This document shows positions 44,199 to 53,517 of a stretch of 64,000 nt of DNA, one piece after another; the stretch's first letter is position 1, and each line of letters begins with the position of its first letter. The notes under the pieces are model-generated. The model was given only the letters and a program-made list of their open reading frames with translations, was not told the origin of the DNA and did no database searches. The DNA is from JACJVV01 sp047602755 (GTDB lineage Archaea; Nanobdellota; Nanobdellia; Woesearchaeales; JACJVV01), in contig JBLKOM010000001.1 in NCBI GenBank assembly GCA_047602755.1, forward strand, positions 1-64,000, written 5' to 3'. The position numbers and the translations under genes were made by a program.

Positions 44199-46925
44199 TT
44201 ACTGCTTCTTAAACATTGCAGGTATAATAAAACTTAATACAATTCCTAAAACCATACTGAACATAATAAAACCAATCAACCAATATTTGTCGTAATTATT
44301 ATCAAAAGAATACGAATTATCTGAAAAACTTTCATTGCTATCATAATATGTTTGCTCGATATCTGGATCATCACTAGCAATAATAGGTAAAGAATCGTCA
44401 TCCATAGTCTGTCTAGGTATAATAATATTCTCACACCTTAACATTGTTTCAGGAAGATCATCAGAACCACATTTATTTAAATCTTCACAAATTCGCCTAT
44501 TATATCCATTAATACAATCTGTCCAATCAGTACAATCCCAATTAGGAACACATTGTCTTTGAACTGAAGATGAACCTCCACCACCACCACTAATACGTGT
44601 AGTAGTAGAAGGTGGAGATATATATACAAATTCTTTTATACCAGAATAATTCAATCCTGTAACACGATAATATGTTGAATTAATTAAATCACACATGTAC
44701 CCATTAAATAAAACGCCATTACACTCAATTAATATTTCATTATCACTATTACAATCTGAAGAAATCTCAGATAAAGAAGAAATCTCAAAATCCTTTATAC
44801 ATATCCTATTTGCATCTTGATTAACTCTTTCTAAATAAACAGTTTTTTTAAAATCAGATTTTGTTTTGTTTAAACCTTTTACAATTATAAAACTATTATC
44901 ACTATCAACATTATTTGTAATAATCTCAATATCTAATAGATTTAAAGGATTATCAATTGAGAAATTATAAACAAATTCAATGATTGGAGTTGAAGCATCT
45001 AAAAAAATTACAGTTTGAGTACTTGTAAATATCTGAGATAAATTATTTGAACTATTTATTATAACATTTAAATTATTTATAGAAGAATTAAATATTTTTA
45101 CATGATCTGAATCACCTATAAGAGTATCTAATTCATCTGGTATCCCGTCACCATCAAAATCACCTTCACAAGCATCTCCAATACCATTAGAATTGCTATC
45201 TAACTGATTAGGATTATATACTAAAGGACAATTATCTAACTCATCTGGTATTCCATCACCATCACTATCTCTTCTTACATGAATAGTTTGATTATCAATT
45301 GCAAAAGAACAACCAAAAGCGCCACAAGCCTTACAATTCCATATATAATCTCCTTCATCAATAACTAGATTAAATGTATAATTAATTCCACTTTCACCAG
45401 TTATATTGGTCTCAAACCTATTCCAACCTGAACTATTAATATATAAACTCACATTTTGCAATGAAAACCCACTATCAACAAAACAACTTAAAGAAACATT
45501 CCCTAAAATATGATAATCATTATTATCTCCTAAAAGATTTATTAATAATGAATCATGTGAAAAATAAGATAAAGCTTGGCCTATATTTATCCGAGAAAAG
45601 TTCTTATTTATCCTACCAATATTTGATATTAATTTTCCAGTATCATTTAAAATAAATTCTTTTTGTTTTGGGGACAATAATAATTCTTCATTTTCAATAT
45701 ATTGATTTATCAAAAGAAAAGCTGCTGCAACATGTGGTGTTGCCATAGATGTTCCTGAACAAGTCATATAATTTCCTGAACAATCACAACTTGATGAACA
45801 AACATTTGGATTTAAACGCAATGAAGTAATTAAATTCCCTGGAGCAAGTAAATTCAAGATTGGACTTAAATCAGAAGTAGAACTAATTGTATCACTTTTC
45901 GTTGAAGAACCGACAGCAGTTGCGTTCTGAATACAAGCTGGAGAGCTAATCAAATTATTACTACCAGAATTTCCTGAAGCAATAGTTACAGGTATATTAT
46001 TTGCAACAGCTGAATTAATTGATTTAGCATAGGATGAATATTGTGAATCACAATAACTTGAACTACACCATTGAGGATTAAGATCACATCTTACACCAAG
46101 ACTTAAAGTAATAACTGATATATTATACAAATCAGCATTTTGAACACACCAATCAATTCCAGCAAGAATATCATTATCATATGCCTTATTATCAGAACCA
46201 AACACTTTTACAGCAACAATATTAGAATCAGGAGCAACACCTTTTTTACCTCCATTTGCTGCTATTATCCCAGCAACATGAGTCCCATGTCCCATTTCAT
46301 CTAAAGCATTATCATCAACTGCTTCACCATTCGGACAACAATCAAAAGAGCGATGAGGCCAAGGTTGTGAACGACAAAAACATTTTTCAGCAATAACTTT
46401 TCCTACAAGATCTGGATGAGATGAATTTACACCTGAATCAATAACACAAACAGACTGACCGTAACCAGTCATATTTATTCCATTAAGTTGCATATTCCAG
46501 GCACCTGTTGAATTAACCAATGATACGGAATCATCTAACATAATATATCTTGGATAAACTAAATCAACAGATTTAATATTAGGATTAGACCTTAAGAATT
46601 CAATTTCTTCAACTGTTAAATCCACAGAAAATCCATCAAACTCTTCAAATTTCATAAAAGATTTATCAATGATTGAATTTAAATTTGGTTCAATATCAGA
46701 ACTAACAGTTGCTATCATATATGACTGATTATAGTTACTAGATTGATCACTACGCAAAACATCAACATCAAAAGACTCATCTAATATTACAATAACACGC
46801 TGAGTTTCAACTTGAACATCATTAAAATTAAATGAATCATCAACATCAGAATCTAAAGCTAAAACAGGTAAACTCATTCCATAAAATAATAAAAATAGTA
46901 CTAAATTATTCATCCATCTATACAT
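44199..46925 (-). CDS. Surface subtilisin-like serine protease (S8)
   Basis: A 908-residue product: signal peptide (1-24), I9-like propeptide (~40-125), catalytic domain with Asp163 (VCVIDSGVNSSHPDL), His215 (GHGTHVAG), Asn319 (ASGNSG) and Ser393 (GTSMATPHVAA); extra Cys pairs (KCFC, CC at ~196, SSSCDC). After ~550, calcium-binding thrombospondin type 3 loops (DSDGDGIPDELDNCP; DFDGDGIPDELDT). Then a beta domain, a Gly-rich hinge (ISGGGGGSSS), a TSP1-like Cys motif (WDCTDWTDC), and a C-terminal membrane helix followed by KKQ. An anchored extracellular protease that could process surface proteins or obtain peptides. Confidence 0.93.
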   Translation of the reverse strand: MYRWMNNLVLFLLFYGMSLPVLALDSDVDDSFNFNDVQVETQRVIVILDESFDVDVLRSDQSSNYNQSYMIATVSSDIEPNLNSIIDKSFMKFEEFDGFSVDLTVEEIEFLRSNPNIKSVDLVYPRYIMLDDSVSLVNSTGAWNMQLNGINMTGYGQSVCVIDSGVNSSHPDLVGKVIAEKCFCRSQPWPHRSFDCCPNGEAVDDNALDEMGHGTHVAGIIAANGGKKGVAPDSNIVAVKVFGSDNKAYDNDILAGIDWCVQNADLYNISVITLSLGVRCDLNPQWCSSSYCDSQYSSYAKSINSAVANNIPVTIASGNSGSNNLISSPACIQNATAVGSSTKSDTISSTSDLSPILNLLAPGNLITSLRLNPNVCSSSCDCSGNYMTCSGTSMATPHVAAAFLLINQYIENEELLLSPKQKEFILNDTGKLISNIGRINKNFSRINIGQALSYFSHDSLLINLLGDNNDYHILGNVSLSCFVDSGFSLQNVSLYINSSGWNRFETNITGESGINYTFNLVIDEGDYIWNCKACGAFGCSFAIDNQTIHVRRDSDGDGIPDELDNCPLVYNPNQLDSNSNGIGDACEGDFDGDGIPDELDTLIGDSDHVKIFNSSINNLNVIINSSNNLSQIFTSTQTVIFLDASTPIIEFVYNFSIDNPLNLLDIEIITNNVDSDNSFIIVKGLNKTKSDFKKTVYLERVNQDANRICIKDFEISSLSEISSDCNSDNEILIECNGVLFNGYMCDLINSTYYRVTGLNYSGIKEFVYISPPSTTTRISGGGGGSSSVQRQCVPNWDCTDWTDCINGYNRRICEDLNKCGSDDLPETMLRCENIIIPRQTMDDDSLPIIASDDPDIEQTYYDSNESFSDNSYSFDNNYDKYWLIGFIMFSMVLGIVLSFIIPAMFKKQ

Positions 46926-47143
46926 ATATTCAATTTAATAATACAGATATATAAATATTATCCATATAAAAACACAAAATAACTACATTTACTAAAAGAA
47001 ACTATAATTAAAAAAGGAGAAAAGCAAGAATTAGTATTAACAATAAATATGTTCTAAAGCTTTAATAACAGATTTAAAATCCAAAGAAAAAATATTTATA
47101 ATTACAATTTCTAAATTATTTAATTAAAAGAACTAAGAAATAA

Positions 47144-48730
47144 TTATTTATTAAGCAAATTAAAAATAATTATTAAAATAACAAATGCAAAACCAAAACC
47201 AACTAAACTATAAATCGAAAACCCATAATATAATGGTTCATAATGCAATAATAATAAAGATGCAATAATAAATGCAAGAAAAACAATTGATAATGTCAAC
47301 AATCGAACACCATTCCACATAACTTTAATCAAATTTCGAAAAGTATTATCAATGTCAACAATGCGTTCTTCCATCATATTAAATCTTCTTATTATATTTC
47401 GTAATGTATCAGGAGCACCAGCTAATAACTCATGCAACTGCCAAGAAAAATCTTTAGCATGTTTAATTAAATTTTTAGGAGAAAGTTCTTTTTTTATCAA
47501 TTTATTAACATATGGTTTAGCATTTTTTACAACATTAAAACTAGGATCTACCTGTCGGCAAAAACCTTCCATTGTTACAAGACTTTTTCCAAATAAAACT
47601 AATTGAGCTGGGATCTTAATATGTGAACGCCTAGCAACTTCTATAGAACCATAAAATATTTTACTAAAATCCATTTTACTCAACGAAGTATTATAATAAT
47701 CACCAAGAACATTATATAAACCTTCACGCAGATATGCAACATCTGGATCTTTATCTCCTATATTAATTTCTAATAAAGCATTTGCTGTTCCCTCAATATT
47801 TCCATTTACAAGAGAAGAAAACAAATAAAATAATTTTCTTTCAAGAACTTTATCAATATGACCAACAATACCATAATCGAGTAAAACAATTTTTTTACCG
47901 TGAACATAAATATTCCCTGGATGAAGATCAGCGTGAAAAAAACGATCTTCAAAAAGCATTTTATATACAGAATTTGTTATTTTTCTAATTATTGTTTTAT
48001 CTTTCTTCACGTTTAGTATATTATGACCTTCTTCAAAACGCATAACCAAAATATCCTTATTAGAATATTTCTCATAAACTTTAGGAATAATTATTTCTTT
48101 ACTTCCTTTAAAATTTAAAGCAAAACGTCTCATATTTGAAGCTTCATGATTAAAATCCATTTCATTTAATGTATATTTTTTAAATTCTTCAACAATATTT
48201 ACAGGATCAACAAAAGATGGGTTATATTTTTCTTTAATCAACTTAGCAAGAAATTCAATTATTGAAATATCTTCTTGGAATTTTTTTTCAATACCTGGAC
48301 GTTTAATCTTAACAGCAACAGAATGGCCATTTAAAACAGCTTTATGGACCTGAGCAATACTTGCAGACCCTAATGGTTTAATATTAAATTTACTAAAAGG
48401 AATATGCTTAACCAATGATTTTATAATAATAGGATCTTCGGGAGGTACATTTGATAATAATTTTTCAAATTCTTTACTATATTCTTTCCCTATAAGATCA
48501 GGCCTTAATGCTAACAATTGCCCTAATTTTATAAAAGCACCACCTAATTTTTCAAATAATTGCCGTATAATCTCTGGATTCAAGTCTTTTTTAGAATCAG
48601 GCTCAAATCTTTTATGAAAAGGAAGATACTTAGTAATTCCTAAGTGAGAAGCTATATGATGCAATTCAAAATCAAATAAAGCTAAAGCTACCTCCTTTAT
48701 GCGTCTAAAACTTAAATGATTATGGTGCAT
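47144..48730 (-). CDS. ABC1/UbiB/AarF-family atypical kinase
   Basis: A 528-residue protein-kinase-like fold of the UbiB family. Motifs: KLGGAFIKLGQLLALRPDLI (KxGQ motif), PLGSASIAQVHKAVLNGHSVAVKIKRPGI (Ala-rich loop and catalytic Lys), FFHADLHPGNIYVHGKKIVLLDYG (catalytic and Mg-binding Asp). Two C-terminal membrane helices. UbiB proteins support isoprenoid quinone synthesis or lipid homeostasis; a quinone role is uncertain in a DPANN cell. It is divergent from the small HTH gene at 48824. Confidence 0.93.
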   Translation of the reverse strand: MHHNHLSFRRIKEVALALFDFELHHIASHLGITKYLPFHKRFEPDSKKDLNPEIIRQLFEKLGGAFIKLGQLLALRPDLIGKEYSKEFEKLLSNVPPEDPIIIKSLVKHIPFSKFNIKPLGSASIAQVHKAVLNGHSVAVKIKRPGIEKKFQEDISIIEFLAKLIKEKYNPSFVDPVNIVEEFKKYTLNEMDFNHEASNMRRFALNFKGSKEIIIPKVYEKYSNKDILVMRFEEGHNILNVKKDKTIIRKITNSVYKMLFEDRFFHADLHPGNIYVHGKKIVLLDYGIVGHIDKVLERKLFYLFSSLVNGNIEGTANALLEINIGDKDPDVAYLREGLYNVLGDYYNTSLSKMDFSKIFYGSIEVARRSHIKIPAQLVLFGKSLVTMEGFCRQVDPSFNVVKNAKPYVNKLIKKELSPKNLIKHAKDFSWQLHELLAGAPDTLRNIIRRFNMMEERIVDIDNTFRNLIKVMWNGVRLLTLSIVFLAFIIASLLLLHYEPLYYGFSIYSLVGFGFAFVILIIIFNLLNK

Positions 48731-48773
48731 CTAATATAATATAAAACCTAGTTTTAAATAAGTTTATCGTAAC

Positions 48774-48784
48774 TTCCCAGGGAA
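48774..48784 (+). promoter_or_regulatory. TTCCCAGGGAA palindrome at a divergent promoter
   Basis: A perfect 5+1+5 palindrome directly next to a TATA-like AAAAATATATATACT (48783-48795) serving the gene at 48824. GC-rich in an AT-rich spacer, so it stands out. An operator for the encoded winged-helix protein or for the divergent UbiB gene is plausible. Confidence 0.4.
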
Positions 48785-48823
48785 AAATATATATACTCAT
48801 TAATTTAAATTATAAATGGGGAA

Positions 48824-49189
48824 ATGGTACTGACAAAACAAGAAGCATATTTATTATTTGCATTAGGAAAATGCTATGAAATATATAATAAAAGATTTAA
48901 TGATAAACCATTAGAAGTATCTATATCCAAATCAATTTTTATTGACATTTTGATATCATCAAAAAGTATTGATATTAAATCAAGAGCGATATATAAAAAT
49001 CTTGAAAGCTTAGAAAAAAAGAAACTAATTAAATATTCAGATAAAGAACTAAAATTTACAAAAAAAGGATTAAATGAATTTAAAACAAAAAATAAAATTA
49101 TATCAGAATATCTTATTTTACTTGAACATATAAAAGATCCAAAAACAATCAAATTACATAAAAGACTACAAACAAAATTAAAAAATTAA
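48824..49189 (+). CDS. Small winged-helix-like protein (121 aa)
   Basis: A 121-residue product. IKSRAIYKNLESLEKKKLIKYSDKELKFTKKGLNEF looks like a recognition helix followed by a wing and a terminal TKKG segment, as in archaeal winged-helix regulators; the N-terminal part LTKQEAYLLFALGKCYEIYNK would be helix 1. The family was not assigned. It ends 23 nt before the tRNA gene, on the opposite strand. Confidence 0.7.
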   Translation: MVLTKQEAYLLFALGKCYEIYNKRFNDKPLEVSISKSIFIDILISSKSIDIKSRAIYKNLESLEKKKLIKYSDKELKFTKKGLNEFKTKNKIISEYLILLEHIKDPKTIKLHKRLQTKLKN

Positions 49190-49211
49190 GAAATTATTCT
49201 AAAATATAAAA

Positions 49212-49319
49212 TAGCCCCGCCCGGATTTGAACCGAGGTCCCAGGACATTTTCGACAAAGACTAAATCATTATTCTTCATCACCAAAATCCTGGATGATTG
49301 ACCGCTACACTACGGGGCT
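49212..49319 (-). tRNA. tRNA-Gln (anticodon UUG) with 35-nt intron
   Basis: On the minus strand, the acceptor stem AGCCCCG pairs with CGGGGCU, and the discriminator is A. The D-arm GUGU, T-stem CUCGG pairing with CCGGG, and T-loop UUCAAAU are present. The anticodon stem is CAGGA/UCCUG with loop U-U-UUG-G-[intron]-G, giving anticodon UUG. Without the intron the length is 73 nt. CCA is not encoded. Confidence 0.88.
49247..49281 (-). other. Intron of tRNA-Gln
   Basis: The 35 nt interrupt the anticodon loop after position 37, the canonical archaeal site. Removal of these bases gives a normal 7-nt loop. It would be cut by the tRNA-splicing endonuclease at a bulge-helix-bulge. Confidence 0.75.
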
Positions 49320-49366
49320 ATGAATATTATAAAATTAATTATTAGAAGTTATTTTATAAAGCTTTC

Positions 49367-49750
49367 TCAGAATTCAGGCTCAACTAATGTGCAATCTACT
49401 TTTTTATAAGAATTAAATTTTCTTAATAAATCATCAACAGAACCTTCCCAATTGTAAACGCAAATATCACCTGACTCATGTGTTTTTCTAACCAATTCTT
49501 CTGCAGCAAAAGCTCCTAAACCAGAACCTGAAGTATGCAAAAGTCTATTAGTTTCATAATCAATGACATAATGCTCATTACCATCCAAAATAGTAGGCAT
49601 TATTATTTTTAAAATAGGACCATAATTTATTGCTAAAGAACGACCTTGTGATCGAATAAGAACAGGTCTTGATTGATCAGTTAACAAATCAACTATAGAT
49701 TTATCAGAAGGTGTTTTTTTAGAATAAAGTGAAGAAAAAGAAAATAACAT
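49367..49750 (-). CDS. Hypothetical protein (127 aa)
   Basis: A 127-residue product, not recognised. A mixed alpha/beta layout: TDQSRPVLIRSQGRSLAINYG, an MPTILDGNEHYVIDYETN segment, and AFAAEELVRKTHESGDICVYNW. No signal peptide; the first residues are only mildly hydrophobic. It lies 11 nt downstream of the Lys-rich coiled-coil gene on the same strand, so they form an operon. Confidence 0.65.
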   Translation of the reverse strand: MLFSFSSLYSKKTPSDKSIVDLLTDQSRPVLIRSQGRSLAINYGPILKIIMPTILDGNEHYVIDYETNRLLHTSGSGLGAFAAEELVRKTHESGDICVYNWEGSVDDLLRKFNSYKKVDCTLVEPEF

Positions 49751-49761
49751 TTTAAAAAAAA

Positions 49762-50226
49762 TTAAGCTTTAAAAGAAACTTTTGAGGGAGTATATCCTGC
49801 ATTTTCAGCAGCAACTTTTGATTTAAAAACAACCCTATCTTTTGGTTTTATTTTTTTAATCAATAAAGAATCTTCTTCATGATATCTTTTACCATTCTTT
49901 GAGGCTATAAAGATTTTTCTTTTAGGCTTTGTTCGATATACTACTTTAGGTTTTACATCTGCTTTCTTTTTTGCTGTTTTTACCTTTTTAGTAGAAGTTT
50001 TCTTTTTACTTTGAGAACTCTGTCTTGTAGACATGTCTCTTACCATTCTTTCAAGAGCAACAATCTTAATTTCTAATGTAGCTACTTTACCAGATAAAGA
50101 AGAATTTGAAAGCTTTGAAATAGCATTGCTTAACTTATTCATTTCATCTGTAAGATGAAGTACATCTGATTTTACTCTTGTGAATGATTCATATAAATTT
50201 GTTTCTAGTGTTTTAATGTCAACCAT
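49762..50226 (-). CDS. Coiled-coil protein with Cys-less Ada-like C-terminal motif
   Basis: A 154-residue product. Residues 1-65 are a coiled coil (VDIKTLETNLYESFTRVKSDVLHL...). A Ser/Lys/Thr-rich basic linker follows (SKKKTSTKKVKTAKKKADVK). The end resembles the metal-binding ~40-residue motif of Ada and related proteins (normally KxYHxxDCxxxxxI ... GYxPCKxC), but Ser replaces Cys at each ligand position (YHEEDSLLIKKI, GYTPSKVS). AGGTGGT lies before the ATG. The basic linker suggests nucleic-acid binding; no partner known. Confidence 0.7.
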   Translation of the reverse strand: MVDIKTLETNLYESFTRVKSDVLHLTDEMNKLSNAISKLSNSSLSGKVATLEIKIVALERMVRDMSTRQSSQSKKKTSTKKVKTAKKKADVKPKVVYRTKPKRKIFIASKNGKRYHEEDSLLIKKIKPKDRVVFKSKVAAENAGYTPSKVSFKA

Positions 50227-50341
50227 ATTTTACCACCTAAAAAGAGTAAAAATAATATAGATTTATAAATGTTTCTATTTTTAGTACTAATTAGTGGTGA
50301 CTATTTACTTAAATAAAACAAACTGTTTTAATATAATCAAA

Positions 50342-51100
50342 TCAATCTAAAGAATTCAAAAACTCTTCTTCCATAAAATGCAAAGTTCCTGGAATAATTA
50401 AACAATGTAATGGAGAACCAAAATCATAATCTATTAACTCAGAAATCTTAGCAAACCTAATCAATTGATCATTTGAACCAATTCGTGCACAGCCGACAAC
50501 TTTCAGATCTGGAGAAATTAAACCTCGACCATAAATTTGCTCAAGCTCTAATAATTGTTTTAGACATTCATTTACTGTCATAAATCTATTTTGGTCAACT
50601 TTTATATCCAAAAGTACCAAAGTATGCAATCCATTCTTTTTGTTCATTTCAATTACATCATAAGGAGTAGAAGGTTTCCAATTATTATCAAAAAAAACCA
50701 TAGATGTAGTTTTACCAAACTTATAAAGTTCAAGACCTGTAGAGCCAATAGCATTTAATATTGAAGCATTATGCACATACGCTATCTTAACACCCATTTT
50801 TCTTGCACGTAATACTAAATCAACATGTGTAGTAGCACCAAAAACATCGCCAACTACAAGAATAGCTATATCATTATTTTTAGCGTCAGAAAGAATTGTT
50901 TCTTCAACCTTACTTTCAACTAAATTTCTATCAGCTAAAATTATTTCTTTCCCATAAAAATTACGTAAATCATGAACTGAACACTTCATTAAAGAAGTAT
51001 AATTTTCAAGATAAATTTTAGAACATCGTTTAACTACATTAAGACCCTTAACTGTAATATCTTTTTCATCATTTAAACCAATACCAACCATATATAACAT
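50342..51100 (-). CDS. dphB: Diphthine synthase (DphB)
   Basis: A 252-residue SAM-dependent methyltransferase of the diphthamide pathway. Markers: LYMVGIGLNDEKDITVKGL, LVVGDVFGATTHVDLVLRARKMG, IAYVHNASILNAIGSTGLELYKFG. It methylates the EF-2 side-chain intermediate, matching the His retained in EF-2 at 35856. The ATG at 51100 is used; the longer reading starts at TTG with no support. Slight deviation: VGDVFGAT where GDPLxAT is usual. Confidence 0.93.
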   Translation of the reverse strand: MLYMVGIGLNDEKDITVKGLNVVKRCSKIYLENYTSLMKCSVHDLRNFYGKEIILADRNLVESKVEETILSDAKNNDIAILVVGDVFGATTHVDLVLRARKMGVKIAYVHNASILNAIGSTGLELYKFGKTTSMVFFDNNWKPSTPYDVIEMNKKNGLHTLVLLDIKVDQNRFMTVNECLKQLLELEQIYGRGLISPDLKVVGCARIGSNDQLIRFAKISELIDYDFGSPLHCLIIPGTLHFMEEEFLNSLD

Positions 51101-51138
51101 TTTATCAACCAAATCTTTTTATAATTAAAAACAAAAAA

Positions 51139-52779
51139 TTACATTCCTGGAGGCATCATTCCGTTCATCCCACCGGTCATTCCTGGATTGACTGAATCAC
51201 GACCTGAAGAATTGCCAGAAATAACATCATCAATTCGAAGAATCATAATTGCAACTTCTGCAGCCGATGATACAGCTTGAGTTTTAATTTTCAAAGGTTC
51301 TATTACACCCATTTTCCAAGCATCTTTAACTTTTCCAGAAAAAACATCAATTCCAGCTGTCAATTGCTTTTGATCATGTGCAGATTTTAATGACGCAATA
51401 ACATCAATAGGATCTAGTCCTGCATTTTCTGCAAGTGTTCTTGGAATTACTTCCATCGAATCAGCAAATGCTTCAACTGCTAATTGTTCTCTTCCAGATA
51501 AACTTTCAGAATATTTTTTTATTCGCATAGCTAATTCAATCTCAGGGCTACCAGCACCAGCAACAACTTTACCAATATTTAATGTTACTTCAAGATCACC
51601 TAATGCATCATCCATAGCACGTCTTACTTCTTCAGCAACATGTTCTGTTCCTCCTCTTACCAATAGAGTAACAGACTTAGGATTTTTACATTTTTGAATA
51701 AATATCATATTCTCTTCACCAACATGTACTTCATTAACAATGCCGGCAAAACCTAAATCTGACTTTGATAAATCATCAAGATTATTCACAATTTTAGCTC
51801 CTGTTGCTTTTACTAACTTAACCATATCACTCTCTTTAACACGTCTAGCTGCAAAAATACCAGCTTTTGCAAGATAATGCTGTGCTAAATCATCAATCCC
51901 TTTTTGACAAAATACGACATTAGCACCAGAATCAACAATCTTATTAACCATTTTTTTAATCATAGCTTCTTCTTGGTCTAAGAAAGCTTGCATTTGCATA
52001 GGATCTGTTATCTGAATTTTTGCATCTATTTCAGTATTTTTTATCTCTAACGGAGTATTAATTAAAGCAACTTTTGCATTTAAAACTGATTTAGGCATAC
52101 CAGTATGAACTCTTTCTTTATCTAAAATAATTCCCTCAACAAGTTCACTAGATTCAATACTTCCACCTACTTTTTTCTCTATTTTAATATTTGATATATC
52201 AACTTCATTATCACTCTCAGCAACATTTAGAACAGCCTTAACAGCAAGTTCAGCAAGCATCTCTTTTGAATTTTCTGCCCCTTTTCCGGTCATTGCAGTC
52301 TCAGCAATTTTCAATAAAGTTGATCTATCTTTAACAGTAATTGGTCGTGTAATATCAGTTTGCAAAATTTCTAATGCCTTATTTGCAGCAATTCTATATC
52401 CTTTAGCAATAATTGTAGGATGAACTCCTTTTTCAAGTAAAGGTAAAGCATTTTTCAAAAATTCTCCTGCTAAAACAACAACAGTTGTTGTTCCATCGCC
52501 TACTTCATCTTCTTGAGTTTTTGCAACCTCCACAATCATTTTTGCAGAAGGATGTTCAATAGTCATTTCTTGAAGTATTGTAACACCATCATTTGTAACA
52601 ATTACATCACCTAAAGAATCTACAATCATTTTATCCATACCTTTTGGACCTAATGTAGAACGAACTTGATCAGCTACTTGTTTAGCTGCTTCAATGTTTA
52701 TTTTTTGTGCATTCATTCCTGAAGTTTTTGTTGTACCTTCTGGTAATATGAAAATTGGTTGAACTTGGTTATTTGTCAT
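51139..52779 (-). CDS. Thermosome subunit (group II chaperonin)
   Basis: A 546-residue archaeal chaperonin. Motifs: VRSTLGPKGMDKMIVDSLGDVIVTNDGVTIL, DEVGDGTTTVVVLAGEFL (ATPase), and the apical-domain helical protrusion region. The C-terminal end is Gly/Met-rich (GMTGGMNGMMPPGM), like GroEL tails and those of some archaeal thermosomes. The start at 52779 has AAGGGGG 7-8 nt upstream; an ATG two codons earlier is too close. A single subunit type is visible here, suggesting a homo-oligomer. It folds cytoplasmic proteins. Confidence 0.97.
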   Translation of the reverse strand: MTNNQVQPIFILPEGTTKTSGMNAQKINIEAAKQVADQVRSTLGPKGMDKMIVDSLGDVIVTNDGVTILQEMTIEHPSAKMIVEVAKTQEDEVGDGTTTVVVLAGEFLKNALPLLEKGVHPTIIAKGYRIAANKALEILQTDITRPITVKDRSTLLKIAETAMTGKGAENSKEMLAELAVKAVLNVAESDNEVDISNIKIEKKVGGSIESSELVEGIILDKERVHTGMPKSVLNAKVALINTPLEIKNTEIDAKIQITDPMQMQAFLDQEEAMIKKMVNKIVDSGANVVFCQKGIDDLAQHYLAKAGIFAARRVKESDMVKLVKATGAKIVNNLDDLSKSDLGFAGIVNEVHVGEENMIFIQKCKNPKSVTLLVRGGTEHVAEEVRRAMDDALGDLEVTLNIGKVVAGAGSPEIELAMRIKKYSESLSGREQLAVEAFADSMEVIPRTLAENAGLDPIDVIASLKSAHDQKQLTAGIDVFSGKVKDAWKMGVIEPLKIKTQAVSSAAEVAIMILRIDDVISGNSSGRDSVNPGMTGGMNGMMPPGM

Positions 52780-52938
52780 AAACATCCCCCTTGATTATAT
52801 AGACTAATATAAAAAAACATAGTTAAAGCATGTTTAAAAATATTATGGATAAAAATATCATACTTATTTATTAAATATTATTAAAAATGTATCAAAAAAT
52901 AAAAAAACATTATAAATAACTTCAACAAAAATATACAA

Positions 52939-53493
52939 ATGATAATAACTATATCTGGGATGCCTGGAAGTGGTAAAAGTACTCTTGCTAAAATGCTAGC
53001 TGAAAAAATCAATTACAAAAGATATTATATGGGTGGTATAATGCGTGAGTTAGCAAAAAAAAATAAATTATCTATTATTGAATATCAAAAACTTGGAGAA
53101 AATAACCCTAAGATTGACAAAGAAATTGATGAATATCAAATAAAACTTGCAAAAGAAAACAAAGATGTTATTCTTGAAGGCAGAACATCAGCATTTCTAA
53201 TCCCAAAATCAATAAAAATATTTATTGATGTTGATTTAAAAGAAGGAGCTAAGAGAGTTTTTAATGACTTAAAAAAAGAAGAAAGAAGTACTGAGGAAAA
53301 AGTTCAAAACATTGAACAAATGAAAGAAAAAATGCTTGAAAGAATGAAAACAGAGAATAAAAGGTACAAAAAATATTATAGTATAGACAACATCTATGAT
53401 AAAAATAAATTTGATATTATTATCGACACAACTAAACTATCAATTCAAGAAGCATTTGAAAAACTTATAAAACAACTACAACAATATTTATAA
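52939..53493 (+). CDS. cmk: Cytidylate kinase (archaeal type)
   Basis: A 184-residue nucleoside monophosphate kinase. MIITISGMPGSGKSTLAKMLAE is the P-loop; YYMGGIMRELAKK and DVILEGRTSAFLIP match the archaeal CMP kinase layout with the DxRxTS-like EGRTSA loop. The lid (EERSTEEKVQNIEQMKEKM) contacts the phosphates. TATA-like ATTATAAATA ~25 nt upstream indicates a leaderless message. The FKBP gene follows 24 nt after the stop. Confidence 0.92.
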   Translation: MIITISGMPGSGKSTLAKMLAEKINYKRYYMGGIMRELAKKNKLSIIEYQKLGENNPKIDKEIDEYQIKLAKENKDVILEGRTSAFLIPKSIKIFIDVDLKEGAKRVFNDLKKEERSTEEKVQNIEQMKEKMLERMKTENKRYKKYYSIDNIYDKNKFDIIIDTTKLSIQEAFEKLIKQLQQYL

Positions 53494-53517
53494 ACTAACT
53501 TGGACTAAACAATTAAC

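Noticed and set aside
46926..47143. Possible small gene between the protease and UbiB genes
   Set aside because: An AT-rich stretch with no open frame of convincing length; probably the promoter of the protease gene and the UbiB terminator.
49247..49281. Box C/D sRNA inside the tRNA intron
   Set aside because: A GTGATGA word is present, but no CTGA box D and the intron is too short.
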